A stretch of DNA of 64,000 nucleotides from Streptomyces sp. CBMA152. Its GTDB lineage: Bacteria > Actinomycetota > Actinomycetes > Streptomycetales > Streptomycetaceae. Position 1 is the stretch's first letter. Every line of letters starts with the position of its first letter. The notes beneath the pieces were generated by a model, which saw only the letters and a program-made list of their open reading frames with translations, had not been told where the DNA came from and searched no databases. Made by a program: the position numbers and the translations under genes. Of this stretch, positions 14,981 through 23,352 are shown piece after piece. Location: contig NZ_MECJ01000033.1 of the NCBI RefSeq assembly GCF_014596475.1, forward strand, positions 682,001 through 746,000. Direction: 5' to 3'.

Positions 14981-15448
14981 TTCCCCGGCGCACGCCCGCG
15001 CCTCCGGTGCCATGCGGCGCGTCGCACTGCCACGGGAGCTCTACCCGAAATCCGCACGCCCTGCACAAGCGCCCCGTAAAGCCCGTGTATGACCGGTAAA
15101 CAGCTTGTTTCACCCTTGCGATCAAGCCGGTCGACATAGAAACCTGACTGGGGGCCCATTGGCCCCAAGGGGGTGCGCGGCTCCATCAGTTGGAGGGCAC
15201 GAGGGGCCGCGCGAGCGATTCGGAGGGGAATGTCCCGGTTGTGCGGACCACGGGGTGGGGGCCCCGTTCATCAATCGGTGCCGATGAAGGCATCATGCAA
15301 CCGGAAGGGTCTCGTCCCATGTCTAGAACAAGGGTGCGGCCCGCCCCTGACTGACCATCAGTACGTCCGCACCGGTCGAGGGGGACCGACGCGGACGCAG
15401 GAACACGACACACACGCAAGCGGACCTTTGCGTGCGGGGGGATGACTC
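14981..15448 (+). promoter_or_regulatory. Long leader/promoter region of cslA-glxA
   Basis: This 468-base stretch has no credible gene. It carries GGGGCC/GGCCCC inverted repeats (around 15150-15167) and GGGAATGTCCC (15222-15232). Just before the cslA ribosome site, CACGCAA (15413-15419) pairs with TTGCGTG (15428-15434) around an 8-base loop. GGGGGG follows at 15436-15441 and the ATG at 15449. The last hairpin could influence translation. No known riboswitch consensus was recognised. Confidence 0.45.
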
Positions 15449-17485
15449 ATGACGTCGACGCCGACCGGCGCCCGGCAACACGATGACCCGTCCCAGACCA
15501 CCCAGCTCCGGATCCCCGCGCATCTGCGGGCCGGAGCGGCGCGGCAGCGGCTGAAAAAGTCCCTGCCCCGCTACGACTACGAGCACTACAGCAGGCTCGC
15601 CGGCCCGCTCACCCAGCCGGACCCGACGAAGCCGTACCGCGTGCAGTACCGGTCGCTCCTCTCGCAGGAGCCGCACCGGATACGCGCGGCCCTGCTGCTC
15701 GGCGCGGCCCCGCTGGTCTCGCTCGGCCTGTTCGCCTGGCTGATGCAGCCGGAGCACTGGACCAAGCGCGACCACGCCTCGCAGTCCCTGCTGGTCCTGG
15801 ACATCGTCATGCTGGTCTCGATCGGCCTGATCGAGCTCTTCCGGACGATGAACGTCCTGTCGAACGCGCACGCGACCCTGGTCGCCCGCGACCCGATTCC
15901 CGTGGTGCCCGAGACCGGCACCAAGGTCGCCTTCCTCACCTCCTTCGTGCCCGGCAAGGAGCCGCTGGAGATGGTGACCAAGACGCTTGAGGCGGCGGTC
16001 CGCATCCGCCACCGCGGCCTGATGCACGTCTGGCTGCTCGACGAGGGCGACGACCCGGCGGTCAAGGAGGTCTGTGCGCGCCTCGGGGTGCACCACTTCT
16101 CCCGCAAGGGCATATCCCGCTGGAACCAGCCCAAGGGCCCGCACCGCGCCAAGACCAAGCACGGCAACTACAACGCCTGGCTGGAGGCGCACGGCGGCGA
16201 CTACGACTTCTTCGCCTCGGTCGACACCGACCACGTGCCGCTGCCCAACTACCTGGAGCGGATGCTCGGTTACTTCCGCGACCCGGACGTCGGCTTCGTC
16301 ATCGGCCCGCAGGTCTACGGCAACTACGACACGTTCGTCACCAAGGCGGCCGAGTCCCAGCAGTTCCTCTTCCACGCGCTGATCCAGCGCGCCGGCAACA
16401 AGTACGGCGCGCCGATGTTCGTCGGTACCAGCAACGCGGTGCGCATCAGCGCCCTGAAGCAGATCGGCGGCCTGTACGACTCGATCACCGAGGACATGGC
16501 CACCGGCTTCGAGATGCACCGGCACAGCAACCCGGCGACCGGCAACAAGTGGCGCTCGGTCTACACCCCGGACGTGCTGGCCGTCGGCGAGGGCCCGTCC
16601 GCCTGGACCGACTTCTTCACCCAGCAGCTGCGCTGGTCGAGAGGTACGTACGAGACGATCCTCAAGCAGTACTGGAAGGGCTTCACCACGCTGCCGTTCG
16701 GCAAGCTCTTCAACTACACGATGATGATCATCTTCTACCCGATGTCGGCCCTCAACTGGATCCTGGCGGCGCTCAGTTGCACGCTGTTCCTGGGCCTGGG
16801 CGCCTCGGGTGTGCAGATCGACCCGGTCATCTGGATGATGCTGTACGGCAACGCCTCGGCCCTCCAGATCGGGCTCTACATCTGGAACCGGCGCCACAAC
16901 GTCTCGCCGCACGAGCCGGAGGGTTCCGGCGGGATCGCCGGCATGGTGATGTCCGCGCTCTCCGCGCCGATCTACGCCCGCTCGCTGATGGACGCCGTAC
17001 TGCGCCGCAAGAGCTCCTTCGTGGTGACGCCCAAGGGCGACTCGTCCAGCCCGGACACGCTCTTCGGCACCTTCCGCATCCACCTGTTCTTCATCGTGGT
17101 CTTCGGCGGCTCGCTGATCGCCTCGCTCTTCAACGGCCACAGCCACCCCGCGATGATCACCTGGGCCGCGCTGGCCCTGCTGATCACGGCCGCGCCGATC
17201 ATCGGCTGGCGGTGGACCGTACGGGCGGAGAAGAAGAAGCGCGGCAAGCGGCGCCGGTCCGGACCGCCCGCGCCTCCGGCCCAGGCGCAGCCGCCGCATC
17301 CGCAGCAGCGCCCGCAGTGGGCCCCGGCCCCCGAGGCCCAGGCCGGACCGCAGCCGCTTCCGCAGGCCGGACCCCATGCCGGATCGCAGCCGCTTCCGCA
17401 GCCCAGGACGCAGGCCGGGCCCGGGACCGACGGACCGGCCGACGACCAGACCGTGCAGATCGTGCTTGGGGGACGTAACCCATGA
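15449..17485 (+). CDS. cslA: Cellulose synthase-like glycosyltransferase CslA
   Basis: A 678-residue family 2 glycosyltransferase that builds a beta-glucan at hyphal tips. TM helices lie at about 80-100 and 113-130. The catalytic motifs follow in order: DEGD (198-201), DTD (259-261), TED (347-349) and QQLRW (392-396). About four further TM helices follow, then a Pro/Gln/Ala-rich cytoplasmic tail (about 600-660). Unlike BcsA it has no PilZ c-di-GMP domain. Its stop overlaps glxA (ATGA), so polymer synthesis and oxidation are translationally coupled. The order matches S. coelicolor SCO2836-2837. Confidence 0.95.
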   Translation: MTSTPTGARQHDDPSQTTQLRIPAHLRAGAARQRLKKSLPRYDYEHYSRLAGPLTQPDPTKPYRVQYRSLLSQEPHRIRAALLLGAAPLVSLGLFAWLMQPEHWTKRDHASQSLLVLDIVMLVSIGLIELFRTMNVLSNAHATLVARDPIPVVPETGTKVAFLTSFVPGKEPLEMVTKTLEAAVRIRHRGLMHVWLLDEGDDPAVKEVCARLGVHHFSRKGISRWNQPKGPHRAKTKHGNYNAWLEAHGGDYDFFASVDTDHVPLPNYLERMLGYFRDPDVGFVIGPQVYGNYDTFVTKAAESQQFLFHALIQRAGNKYGAPMFVGTSNAVRISALKQIGGLYDSITEDMATGFEMHRHSNPATGNKWRSVYTPDVLAVGEGPSAWTDFFTQQLRWSRGTYETILKQYWKGFTTLPFGKLFNYTMMIIFYPMSALNWILAALSCTLFLGLGASGVQIDPVIWMMLYGNASALQIGLYIWNRRHNVSPHEPEGSGGIAGMVMSALSAPIYARSLMDAVLRRKSSFVVTPKGDSSSPDTLFGTFRIHLFFIVVFGGSLIASLFNGHSHPAMITWAALALLITAAPIIGWRWTVRAEKKKRGKRRRSGPPAPPAQAQPPHPQQRPQWAPAPEAQAGPQPLPQAGPHAGSQPLPQPRTQAGPGTDGPADDQTVQIVLGGRNP

Positions 17486-19422
17486 GATACCGTCCGAGCC
17501 GCCGTACCCGCCGCTGGGCGATCGGTACGGCGGTGGTCCTCGCGCTCGCGGGCGCCAACGGGCCCTGGCTGTACCGGTTCTCCACGGACCAGTACCACGA
17601 CTACAAGATCAACCAGCCGGGGTACAAGGCGGACAACGGCCACTGGGACATGGTCGACATGCCCAAGGAGTTCCGCCTCAACACGATCCACGCGGCGCTC
17701 CTGCACACCGGCAAGATCCTGCTGGTCGCGGGCTCCGGCAACAACGCCAAGAACTTCGACGCGAAGAAGTTCGACACGGTGCTGTGGGATCCCGAGAAGA
17801 ACACCTTCAAGAAGATCCACACGCCCAACGACCTGTTCTGCACCGGCCACACCCAGCTGGCCGACGGCAATCTGCTGATCGCGGGCGGCACCAAGCGGTA
17901 CGAGAAGCTCAAGGGCGATGTCACCAAGGCCGGCGGCCTGATGATCGTCCACAACGAGGACCCGGACAAGCCGATCACGCTGCCCGCGGGCACCCGGTTC
18001 ACCGGCAAGTCCAACGGCAAGACGTTCGTCTCCAAGGACCCCGTGCTCGTCTCGCGCGCGAAGAAGATCTTCGACAAGAGCACCGGCAAGTTCCTGCGTA
18101 CGGAGGCCGGGCTCGGGCGGATCTACGTCGAGGCCGAGCAGTCCGGCACCGAGCACGAGACCGGCACCGAGGACAACTACCGCATCCAGGGCCTCACCGG
18201 CTCCGACACCCGCAACGTCTACGGCATCGCGCAGAAACTCGCCCTGGACAAGAAGGACTTCCAGGGGATCCGGGACGCGTACGAGTTCGACCCGGTCGCC
18301 GAGCGGTACATCACCGTCGACCCGATGAACGAGGCGCGCTGGTACCCGACGCTGACGACGCTGGCCGACGGCAAGGTCCTGGCGCTGTCGGGCCTGGACG
18401 ACATCGGGCAGCTGGTGCCGGGCAAGAACGAGGTGTACGACCCGAAGACCAAGAAGTGGACGTACACCAAGGGGATCATGCAGTTCCCCACGTACCCGGC
18501 GGTGTTCCTGCTGCAGAACGGCAAGCTGTTCTACTCGGGCTCCAACGCGGGGTACGGGCCGGACAACGTCGGGCGCGACCCGGGCATCTGGGACTTCGAG
18601 ACCAACAAGTTCACCAAGATCCCCGGGCTGAGCGACGCGACCGAGATGGAGACGTCGGGCACGGTGCTCATGCCGCCGGCGCAGGACGAGAAGTACATGG
18701 TGATCGGCGGGGGCGGGGTCGGCGAGTCCGAGAAGTCGTCGAAGAAGACGCGGATCGTGGACCTGAAGGACCCCGACCCGTCCTTCAAGGACGGCCCTTC
18801 GCTGTCCGACGGCACCCGCTACCCCGAGACGTCGGTCCTGCCCGACGACACCATGCTGATCAGCGGCGGCTCCAAGGACTACCGGGGCCGGGGCGGGTCC
18901 AATCTGCACCAGGCGCGGATCTACGACGCGAAGACGGGCACGATGCGGCGGGTGGCGGATCCGGAGGTCGGCCGCAACTATCACTCGGGGTCGATCCTGC
19001 TCCCGGATGGACGGGTCGTGACGTTCGGCGGCGACTCGCTCTTCGCCGACAAGGACGACACGAAACCGGGTGTGTTCGAGCAGCGCATCGAGATCTATAC
19101 GCCGCCGTATCTGTACAAGGGCAAGGGCAAGCAGCCCGACCTGGGCGAGGGGCCCAAGTCCCTTGCGCTGGGCGGGAGCGGGGTGTTCAAGTCCAAGGAC
19201 GCGGCGTCGATCAGGACGGCCCGGCTGATCCGGCCCAGCGCGACGACGCATGTCACGGACATCGACCAGCGGTCGATCGCGCTGGATGTCTCGAAGACGG
19301 CGGACGGTGTGCAGGTCACGGTTCCCAAGAGCCGCAACCTGGTGCCGCCGGGGTGGTACATGCTGTTCGTCACGGACGGGGAGGGCGTGCCGTCGAAGGC
19401 GGTGTGGGTGGAGGTGCCGTAG
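17482..19422 (+). CDS. glxA: Radical copper oxidase GlxA (AA5 family)
   Basis: A 646-residue membrane-anchored enzyme (TM helix at about 12-32) with a kelch beta-propeller (about 60-520) and a C-terminal DUF1929 domain. By comparison with glyoxal/galactose oxidases, Cys120 (NDLFCTGH) crosslinks to Tyr288 in RWYPT, with stacking Trp287. Tyr500 and His501 (GRNYHSG) and His590 (SATTHV) complete the copper site, so all ligands are present. Known GlxA is needed for glycan deposition and for hyphal differentiation. It makes H2O2 while oxidising the CslA product. Confidence 0.95.
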   Translation: MRYRPSRRTRRWAIGTAVVLALAGANGPWLYRFSTDQYHDYKINQPGYKADNGHWDMVDMPKEFRLNTIHAALLHTGKILLVAGSGNNAKNFDAKKFDTVLWDPEKNTFKKIHTPNDLFCTGHTQLADGNLLIAGGTKRYEKLKGDVTKAGGLMIVHNEDPDKPITLPAGTRFTGKSNGKTFVSKDPVLVSRAKKIFDKSTGKFLRTEAGLGRIYVEAEQSGTEHETGTEDNYRIQGLTGSDTRNVYGIAQKLALDKKDFQGIRDAYEFDPVAERYITVDPMNEARWYPTLTTLADGKVLALSGLDDIGQLVPGKNEVYDPKTKKWTYTKGIMQFPTYPAVFLLQNGKLFYSGSNAGYGPDNVGRDPGIWDFETNKFTKIPGLSDATEMETSGTVLMPPAQDEKYMVIGGGGVGESEKSSKKTRIVDLKDPDPSFKDGPSLSDGTRYPETSVLPDDTMLISGGSKDYRGRGGSNLHQARIYDAKTGTMRRVADPEVGRNYHSGSILLPDGRVVTFGGDSLFADKDDTKPGVFEQRIEIYTPPYLYKGKGKQPDLGEGPKSLALGGSGVFKSKDAASIRTARLIRPSATTHVTDIDQRSIALDVSKTADGVQVTVPKSRNLVPPGWYMLFVTDGEGVPSKAVWVEVP

Positions 19423-19471
19423 GGGGCGGCGGCGTTTTGGCCCCCACCCCGCCCCTTCCCTGAACCCTGCC

Positions 19472-19604
19472 GGGGGCGGGTGGGGGTGGAGGTGGGTTCT
19501 CCCGGGGGCTGCGCCCCCGGACCCCTTTTGCGGGGCCTGCGGCCCCTGCACCCCGCTTCGGCTGCGGACCGTGCTGGGTTGCTCGCGCAGTTCCCCGCGC
19601 CCCT
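19472..19604 (+). repeat. G-rich tract and dispersed repeat, copy 2
   Basis: 19472-19497 is a G-run series able to form a G-quadruplex on the plus strand. 19500-19525 holds a GGGGGCTGCGCCCCC palindrome that recurs near 59340. 19559-19604 is the second copy of the 45-bp dispersed repeat. All lie between the convergent 3' ends of glxA and cslZ. Confidence 0.75.
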
Positions 19605-19643
19605 AGGAGGGCCCGAAGGGCCCATCTAAGGGGCGGGGTGGGG

Positions 19644-20636
19644 CTACTTCGTGTTGTGCGACAGCCCCAGCGCGTACTCCGGCCACCACTCCCCCGCCTT
19701 CGGCCCGCCCTTGCAGTCGCCGTCCGATTCGCCGGGGCGCTTGACCCAGACGTAGGCGTCCACCAGGGGGTCACCGGTGTGCGTCGTGGGGCGTTCGCCC
19801 AGCGCGCGGCCCGGCGGGTTGCACCAGGTCTCCTTCGGGTCGCCGCCCGTGTAGGGGCCGTTGCCGTTGCGGCTGGTGTCGATCACGAAGTGTTTGCCGG
19901 ACAGCTTCGCGGACAGCTTGTGGCCGAAGTCCTTGCTGGCCGCTGTTGTCTGGAAGTTGGAGACGTTCACCGCGAAACCGTCGGCCAGGTCCACGCCCGC
20001 CCGGCGGAGCGGTTCGTCAAGGGCGTCCGGCTGCTGCCACCCCGCGTTGCCCGCGTCCACGTACACCTTCACCCCCGGCTGCTGCTTCAGCCGCGAGACC
20101 GCCTTCTTCAGCAGGTCGTACCGCTCCTCGGCGAACTGGGGCGGGGTGCAGCCGTCCACGAGGTGCAGGACCGCGTCCGGCTCCAGGACCACCGTGGCAC
20201 CCCGGTCACCGATCCCGGCGGCGACCTTGTCCACCCACGCCCGGTACGCGTCCCCGTCCGCCGCCCCGCCCTTGGAGAACTGGCCGCAGTCGCGGTGCGG
20301 GATGTTGTAGAGCACGAGCAGCGCCGTGCGGTCGGCCTTGGCCGCGGCCTCGGTGAAGCCCTTCGCCTCCGACTCGGGGTTCTCCGGGCCGATCCACTCC
20401 CCGACCGGCTGCTCCGCGATCTTCGAGATCAGCGCGGCGTTGGAGTCGTCGCCGTCCTTGCGGTACGCCGCGACCTGCCGCGAGGCGTTGCCGTCCGGGT
20501 TGACCCAGAACGGGTCGACCGACTTGGGCTGCTGCGCCACCGTCGGCTTCTTGCCACCGTCCGACGACGAGCAGGACGTCAGCAGCAGCGCCGCGCCCAC
20601 AGCGACCGCGCCCGCCCGCGCACAGCTCCGGAACAT
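19644..20636 (-). CDS. cslZ: Lipoprotein family 6 glycosyl hydrolase (endoglucanase) CslZ
   Basis: A 330-residue exported enzyme. The ATG at 20636 follows GAGGGGGAT. A lipobox (LLLTSC) places Cys22 as the lipid anchor. The GH6 motifs RDC (115-117, Asp116), EPD (152-154) and DTSRNGNGP are present, and the C-terminal KRPGESDG supplies the usual loop. GH6 enzymes cut beta-1,4-glucan with inversion. The gene converges on cslA-glxA and probably trims the polymer it makes. Confidence 0.9.
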   Translation of the reverse strand: MFRSCARAGAVAVGAALLLTSCSSSDGGKKPTVAQQPKSVDPFWVNPDGNASRQVAAYRKDGDDSNAALISKIAEQPVGEWIGPENPESEAKGFTEAAAKADRTALLVLYNIPHRDCGQFSKGGAADGDAYRAWVDKVAAGIGDRGATVVLEPDAVLHLVDGCTPPQFAEERYDLLKKAVSRLKQQPGVKVYVDAGNAGWQQPDALDEPLRRAGVDLADGFAVNVSNFQTTAASKDFGHKLSAKLSGKHFVIDTSRNGNGPYTGGDPKETWCNPPGRALGERPTTHTGDPLVDAYVWVKRPGESDGDCKGGPKAGEWWPEYALGLSHNTK

Positions 20637-20970
20637 CCGATCCCCCTCAAACGTGCTTCCCCGGACGCTTCCCCCGATCCATCGTGGCACACCCGGACGT
20701 CCCGCACCGACGCGATCCCCACCGAGCGCACACGGAGGGCGACTTGGCGTTATCCGGGACTAGGCCGAAAGCGCACACCGGTTCTACAGTGGTCGCGTCG
20801 GCCCCAGCCCCGGCCGCTTGTGCGACGCCGTTCCCCTTGAGCCTCCCGTGGCGGCGCCGGGCTTCTCCCGCAGCCCGCGCGCCCACGGTCGAGGACCAGC
20901 CCGGCCGGCGGCTCCGGGGGGAGCGGGCCGTCGGCCGGGCCAGGTGCCCGGGCCAACCGCCCGCGCGCGC
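20637..20970. other. Gene-free stretch between cslZ and sortase genes
   Basis: There is no frame with codon bias, ribosome site or recognisable product on either strand. TTGGCG and TAGGCC elements occur near 20743-20766 but at unsuitable spacing. The end nearest cslZ should contain that gene's promoter, which I cannot place. Confidence 0.4.
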
Positions 20971-21657
20971 TCAGGACTTGACCGCCGCCTGACGCGGCGC
21001 CCGTACATCCGTCAGATAGGCGGAGACCACGACATTCGCCGTATACGTACGCGCCTTGCGGTCGTACGTGCCCCCGCAGGTGATCAGCCGCAGCTCGGCG
21101 CGGCCCGCCTCGCGCGGCCCGTACACCTTGTGCGCGTCGAACCGGTCGCGTGTGAAGACCCGTACGTCGTCGATGGTGAACTCGGCGACCGAGCCGTCGG
21201 AGCGGACCACGTCGACCTTCTGGCCGGGGCGGGTGGCGCTCAGGCCGTAGAAGACGGCCGGTTTGCTCTCGGTGTCGACATGGCCGACGAGCAGCGCCGC
21301 GCCCGGGGCGCCGGGCTGGGCCCCGGCGCCGTACCAGCCGACCGTGCCCGGCCGGTCGTACGGCGGCGGGTCGACCGCGCCCGAGGTGTCCAGGCCGCGC
21401 GGCACGACGGGTGCGGTCACGCCTATCGACGGGATCTCGACACGTTGCGGCGCCGCCGCCGTCACCGGGTCGTGCGCGGGCGGCAGCGCCACGCCCAGCG
21501 GGCGCCCCACCGCCGCCACATCGCCCGTGGTCGGGGCCGAGCTGCCGCCCGGGCCGTCGCTGACCTCGCGGCCCCACAGCCACAGGCCGACCAGCAGGAC
21601 CGCCCAGGCGACCCCGGTGAGCAGCCGCCCGGTGCCGGACGCGTGCTCGCTGGACAC
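20971..21657 (-). CDS. Class F sortase
   Basis: A 228-residue membrane-anchored transpeptidase. TM helix at about 10-29, Pro/Ala-rich linker, then the sortase barrel (about 72-225) with IPSIGV, catalytic His126 (LLVGHVD), Cys194 (LITCGG) and Arg200/203 (YDRKAR). Class F sortases attach or process surface proteins. GTG start with GAGGAG nine bases upstream. The next gene upstream, 10 bases away, encodes a secreted protein that may be its substrate. Confidence 0.85.
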   Translation of the reverse strand: MSSEHASGTGRLLTGVAWAVLLVGLWLWGREVSDGPGGSSAPTTGDVAAVGRPLGVALPPAHDPVTAAAPQRVEIPSIGVTAPVVPRGLDTSGAVDPPPYDRPGTVGWYGAGAQPGAPGAALLVGHVDTESKPAVFYGLSATRPGQKVDVVRSDGSVAEFTIDDVRVFTRDRFDAHKVYGPREAGRAELRLITCGGTYDRKARTYTANVVVSAYLTDVRAPRQAAVKS

Positions 21658-21667
21658 GGGTGGCTCC

Positions 21668-22237
21668 TCAGTCGCTGCGGCGCCGGCGCCGCACGCCCCG
21701 GCCCGCCACGGCGAGCGCCGCCACGGCCGCCAGGGCCAGGCCGATCACGGCGTGCTTGGTGCCCGGGCCCTGCTCGGTGGGCTGGTGGTCCGAGGCGAGC
21801 CGGGAGGTGCCGCCGCCGCCCGCGTGGACGGGGGCGTGCGGGGTGGGACGGCCTCGGTGGTCGCCGTCGTGTCCGTCGCGGTTGCCGCCGCGGACGACCG
21901 TGACCCGGCCACTGGCCTGCCCGGCGCTGTCCTTGCAGTTGACCCAGATGTCGTAGTCGCGCGGCTGGGCGTCGGAGCGGATCCTGGCCTGTGCGAAGAG
22001 GCCCCCGTCGGCGGCAGGCGCGAAGTTCGCCTGCGCCACGAAGGCCTCCGAGGTCCCGACGGCCTGCCGCCCGCTGCACACGCTGACCCGTAGATCCACC
22101 TCACCGCCCGGCGCGATCGTGGACGGCGTCACCGTCACCGACCCGTGCGGCTCGGACTCCGCCGTAGCGGCGGACACGGGCATCACCGCGGCAGCCACCG
22201 CCACGGCCGCACAGAGCGTGACCTGTCGAAAACGCAT
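21668..22237 (-). CDS. Secreted protein with C-terminal membrane anchor, sortase partner
   Basis: A 189-residue protein: signal peptide (1-28), a beta-sandwich-like middle (about 30-125, PHGSVTVTPSTIAPGGEVDL, with a Cys pair), a Gly/His-rich linker, a TM helix (about 160-180) and a terminal RRRRR. This is the layout of a sortase substrate, but no LPxTG or LAxTG is seen before the helix; instead the segment reads GPGTKHAV. The ATG at 22237 follows AGGAGG. Function unknown. Confidence 0.7.
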   Translation of the reverse strand: MRFRQVTLCAAVAVAAAVMPVSAATAESEPHGSVTVTPSTIAPGGEVDLRVSVCSGRQAVGTSEAFVAQANFAPAADGGLFAQARIRSDAQPRDYDIWVNCKDSAGQASGRVTVVRGGNRDGHDGDHRGRPTPHAPVHAGGGGTSRLASDHQPTEQGPGTKHAVIGLALAAVAALAVAGRGVRRRRRSD

Positions 22238-22344
22238 CGTGAACCTCCTAGAAGGAAGATTCACGCGACGGAGGCCATTTCGCATCCGGGACGCGCCCGA
22301 ACGGCTGCACCCCGCGCCATTCAGCATCCCGGACGGCTGCCTTT

Positions 22345-22387
22345 AGGGGCGCGGGGAACTGCGCGACAAGCCACGCACGGTCCGCAG
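22345..22387 (-). repeat. Dispersed intergenic repeat, copy 3
   Basis: The core AGGGGCGCGGGGAACTGCGC lies four bases past the 3' end of the HAD gene (minus strand), in the orientation opposite to copy 1. Confidence 0.75.
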
Positions 22388-22390
22388 CGA

Positions 22391-23170
22391 CTAGATCAGC
22401 TTCACCAGATCGGCGATCGAGTCGACAGTCGTAGAAGGCCGGAAGGGAAAGTTCTCCACATCCTCGGGCCGAGTGAGCCCGGTCAGCACGAGAAACGTCT
22501 GCATCCCCGCCTCCAGTCCGGCCAGGACATCCGTGTCCATCCGGTCACCGATCATCGCGCTGGTCTCGGAATGCGCCCCGATCGCATTCAACCCCGTCCG
22601 CATCATCAACGGATTCGGCTTCCCCGCGAAGTACGGCTTCTTCCCCGTCGCCTTGGTGATCAGCGCGGCCACCGCGCCCGTCGCGGGCAGCGGGCCCTCG
22701 GTGGACGGCCCGGTCTCGTCCGGGTTGGTGCAGATGAACCGCGCACCGCCGTTGATCAGCCGGATCGCCTTGGTCAGCGCCTCGAAGCTGTACGTACGGG
22801 TCTCGCCCAGGACCACGTAGTCCGGCTCGTGGTCGGTCAGGACGTACCCGATGTCGTGCAGCGCGGTCGTCAGACCGGCCTCGCCGATGACGTACGCCGT
22901 GCCGCCGGGCCGCTGGTCGTCCAGGAACTTGGCGGTGGCGAGCGCCGAGGTCCAGATGTTGTCGACGGGGACGTGCAGGCCCATCCGGGCGAGCCGGGCC
23001 TGGAGGTCGCGCGGGGTGTAGATCGAGTTGTTGGTCAGGACCAGGAAGGGCTTGCCCGACTCCTTGAGCCCGGTGATGAAGGCGTCCGCACCCGGGATCG
23101 GCGTGCCCTCGTGGATGAGGACCCCGTCCATGTCGGTGAGCCAGGATTCGATCGGCTTGCGCTCTGCCAT
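22391..23170 (-). CDS. HAD-superfamily IIA hydrolase (NagD-like phosphatase)
   Basis: A 259-residue cytoplasmic phosphatase. Motif I is DMDGVLIH with Asp13 and Asp15, motif II LTNNS, motif III Lys in KPNPLMM, and motif IV GDRMDTDVLAG. The class IIA cap sits between motifs II and III. NagD-type enzymes hydrolyse small phosphorylated metabolites such as nucleotides. Here it is not part of an obvious pathway. Start: ATG at 23170. Confidence 0.85.
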   Translation of the reverse strand: MAERKPIESWLTDMDGVLIHEGTPIPGADAFITGLKESGKPFLVLTNNSIYTPRDLQARLARMGLHVPVDNIWTSALATAKFLDDQRPGGTAYVIGEAGLTTALHDIGYVLTDHEPDYVVLGETRTYSFEALTKAIRLINGGARFICTNPDETGPSTEGPLPATGAVAALITKATGKKPYFAGKPNPLMMRTGLNAIGAHSETSAMIGDRMDTDVLAGLEAGMQTFLVLTGLTRPEDVENFPFRPSTTVDSIADLVKLI

Positions 23171-23298
23171 GGGGCGGACTCTCCTGCGGTGTGCGCCGGT
23201 GGGCGCGGGGGGCTGGGCGATGCCGGTCGCACCACGGTGTGCGGTGCCGACAGCGCCCAGCCTAGTCAAGATGCGCGGATCTTCACCTGGTCGATCAC

Positions 23299-23352
23299 CT
23301 GGTGGATCCCGGGACCGAGATTCAGCTGGTGGATCCCGGGACCGGGGTTCAG
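23299..23352. repeat. 27-bp tandem repeat, two copies
   Basis: Units CTGGTGGATCCCGGGACCG plus GATTCAG-like ends at 23299-23325 and 23326-23352, 25 of 27 bases identical. A partial unit precedes (23287-23298). The second unit covers the stop codon of the aminophosphonate-binding protein, so its reading frame ends inside the repeat. Confidence 0.75.

Noticed and set aside
14981..15448. c-di-GMP or other riboswitch before cslA
   Set aside because: No GEMM-like core was recognised; only simple inverted repeats remain.
15323..19551. Very long open frames antisense to cslA and glxA (684 and 859 codons)
   Set aside because: Typical high-GC shadow frames; the plus-strand products have all catalytic motifs and proper ribosome sites, while the antisense proteins are low-complexity Arg/Gly/Asp sequence.
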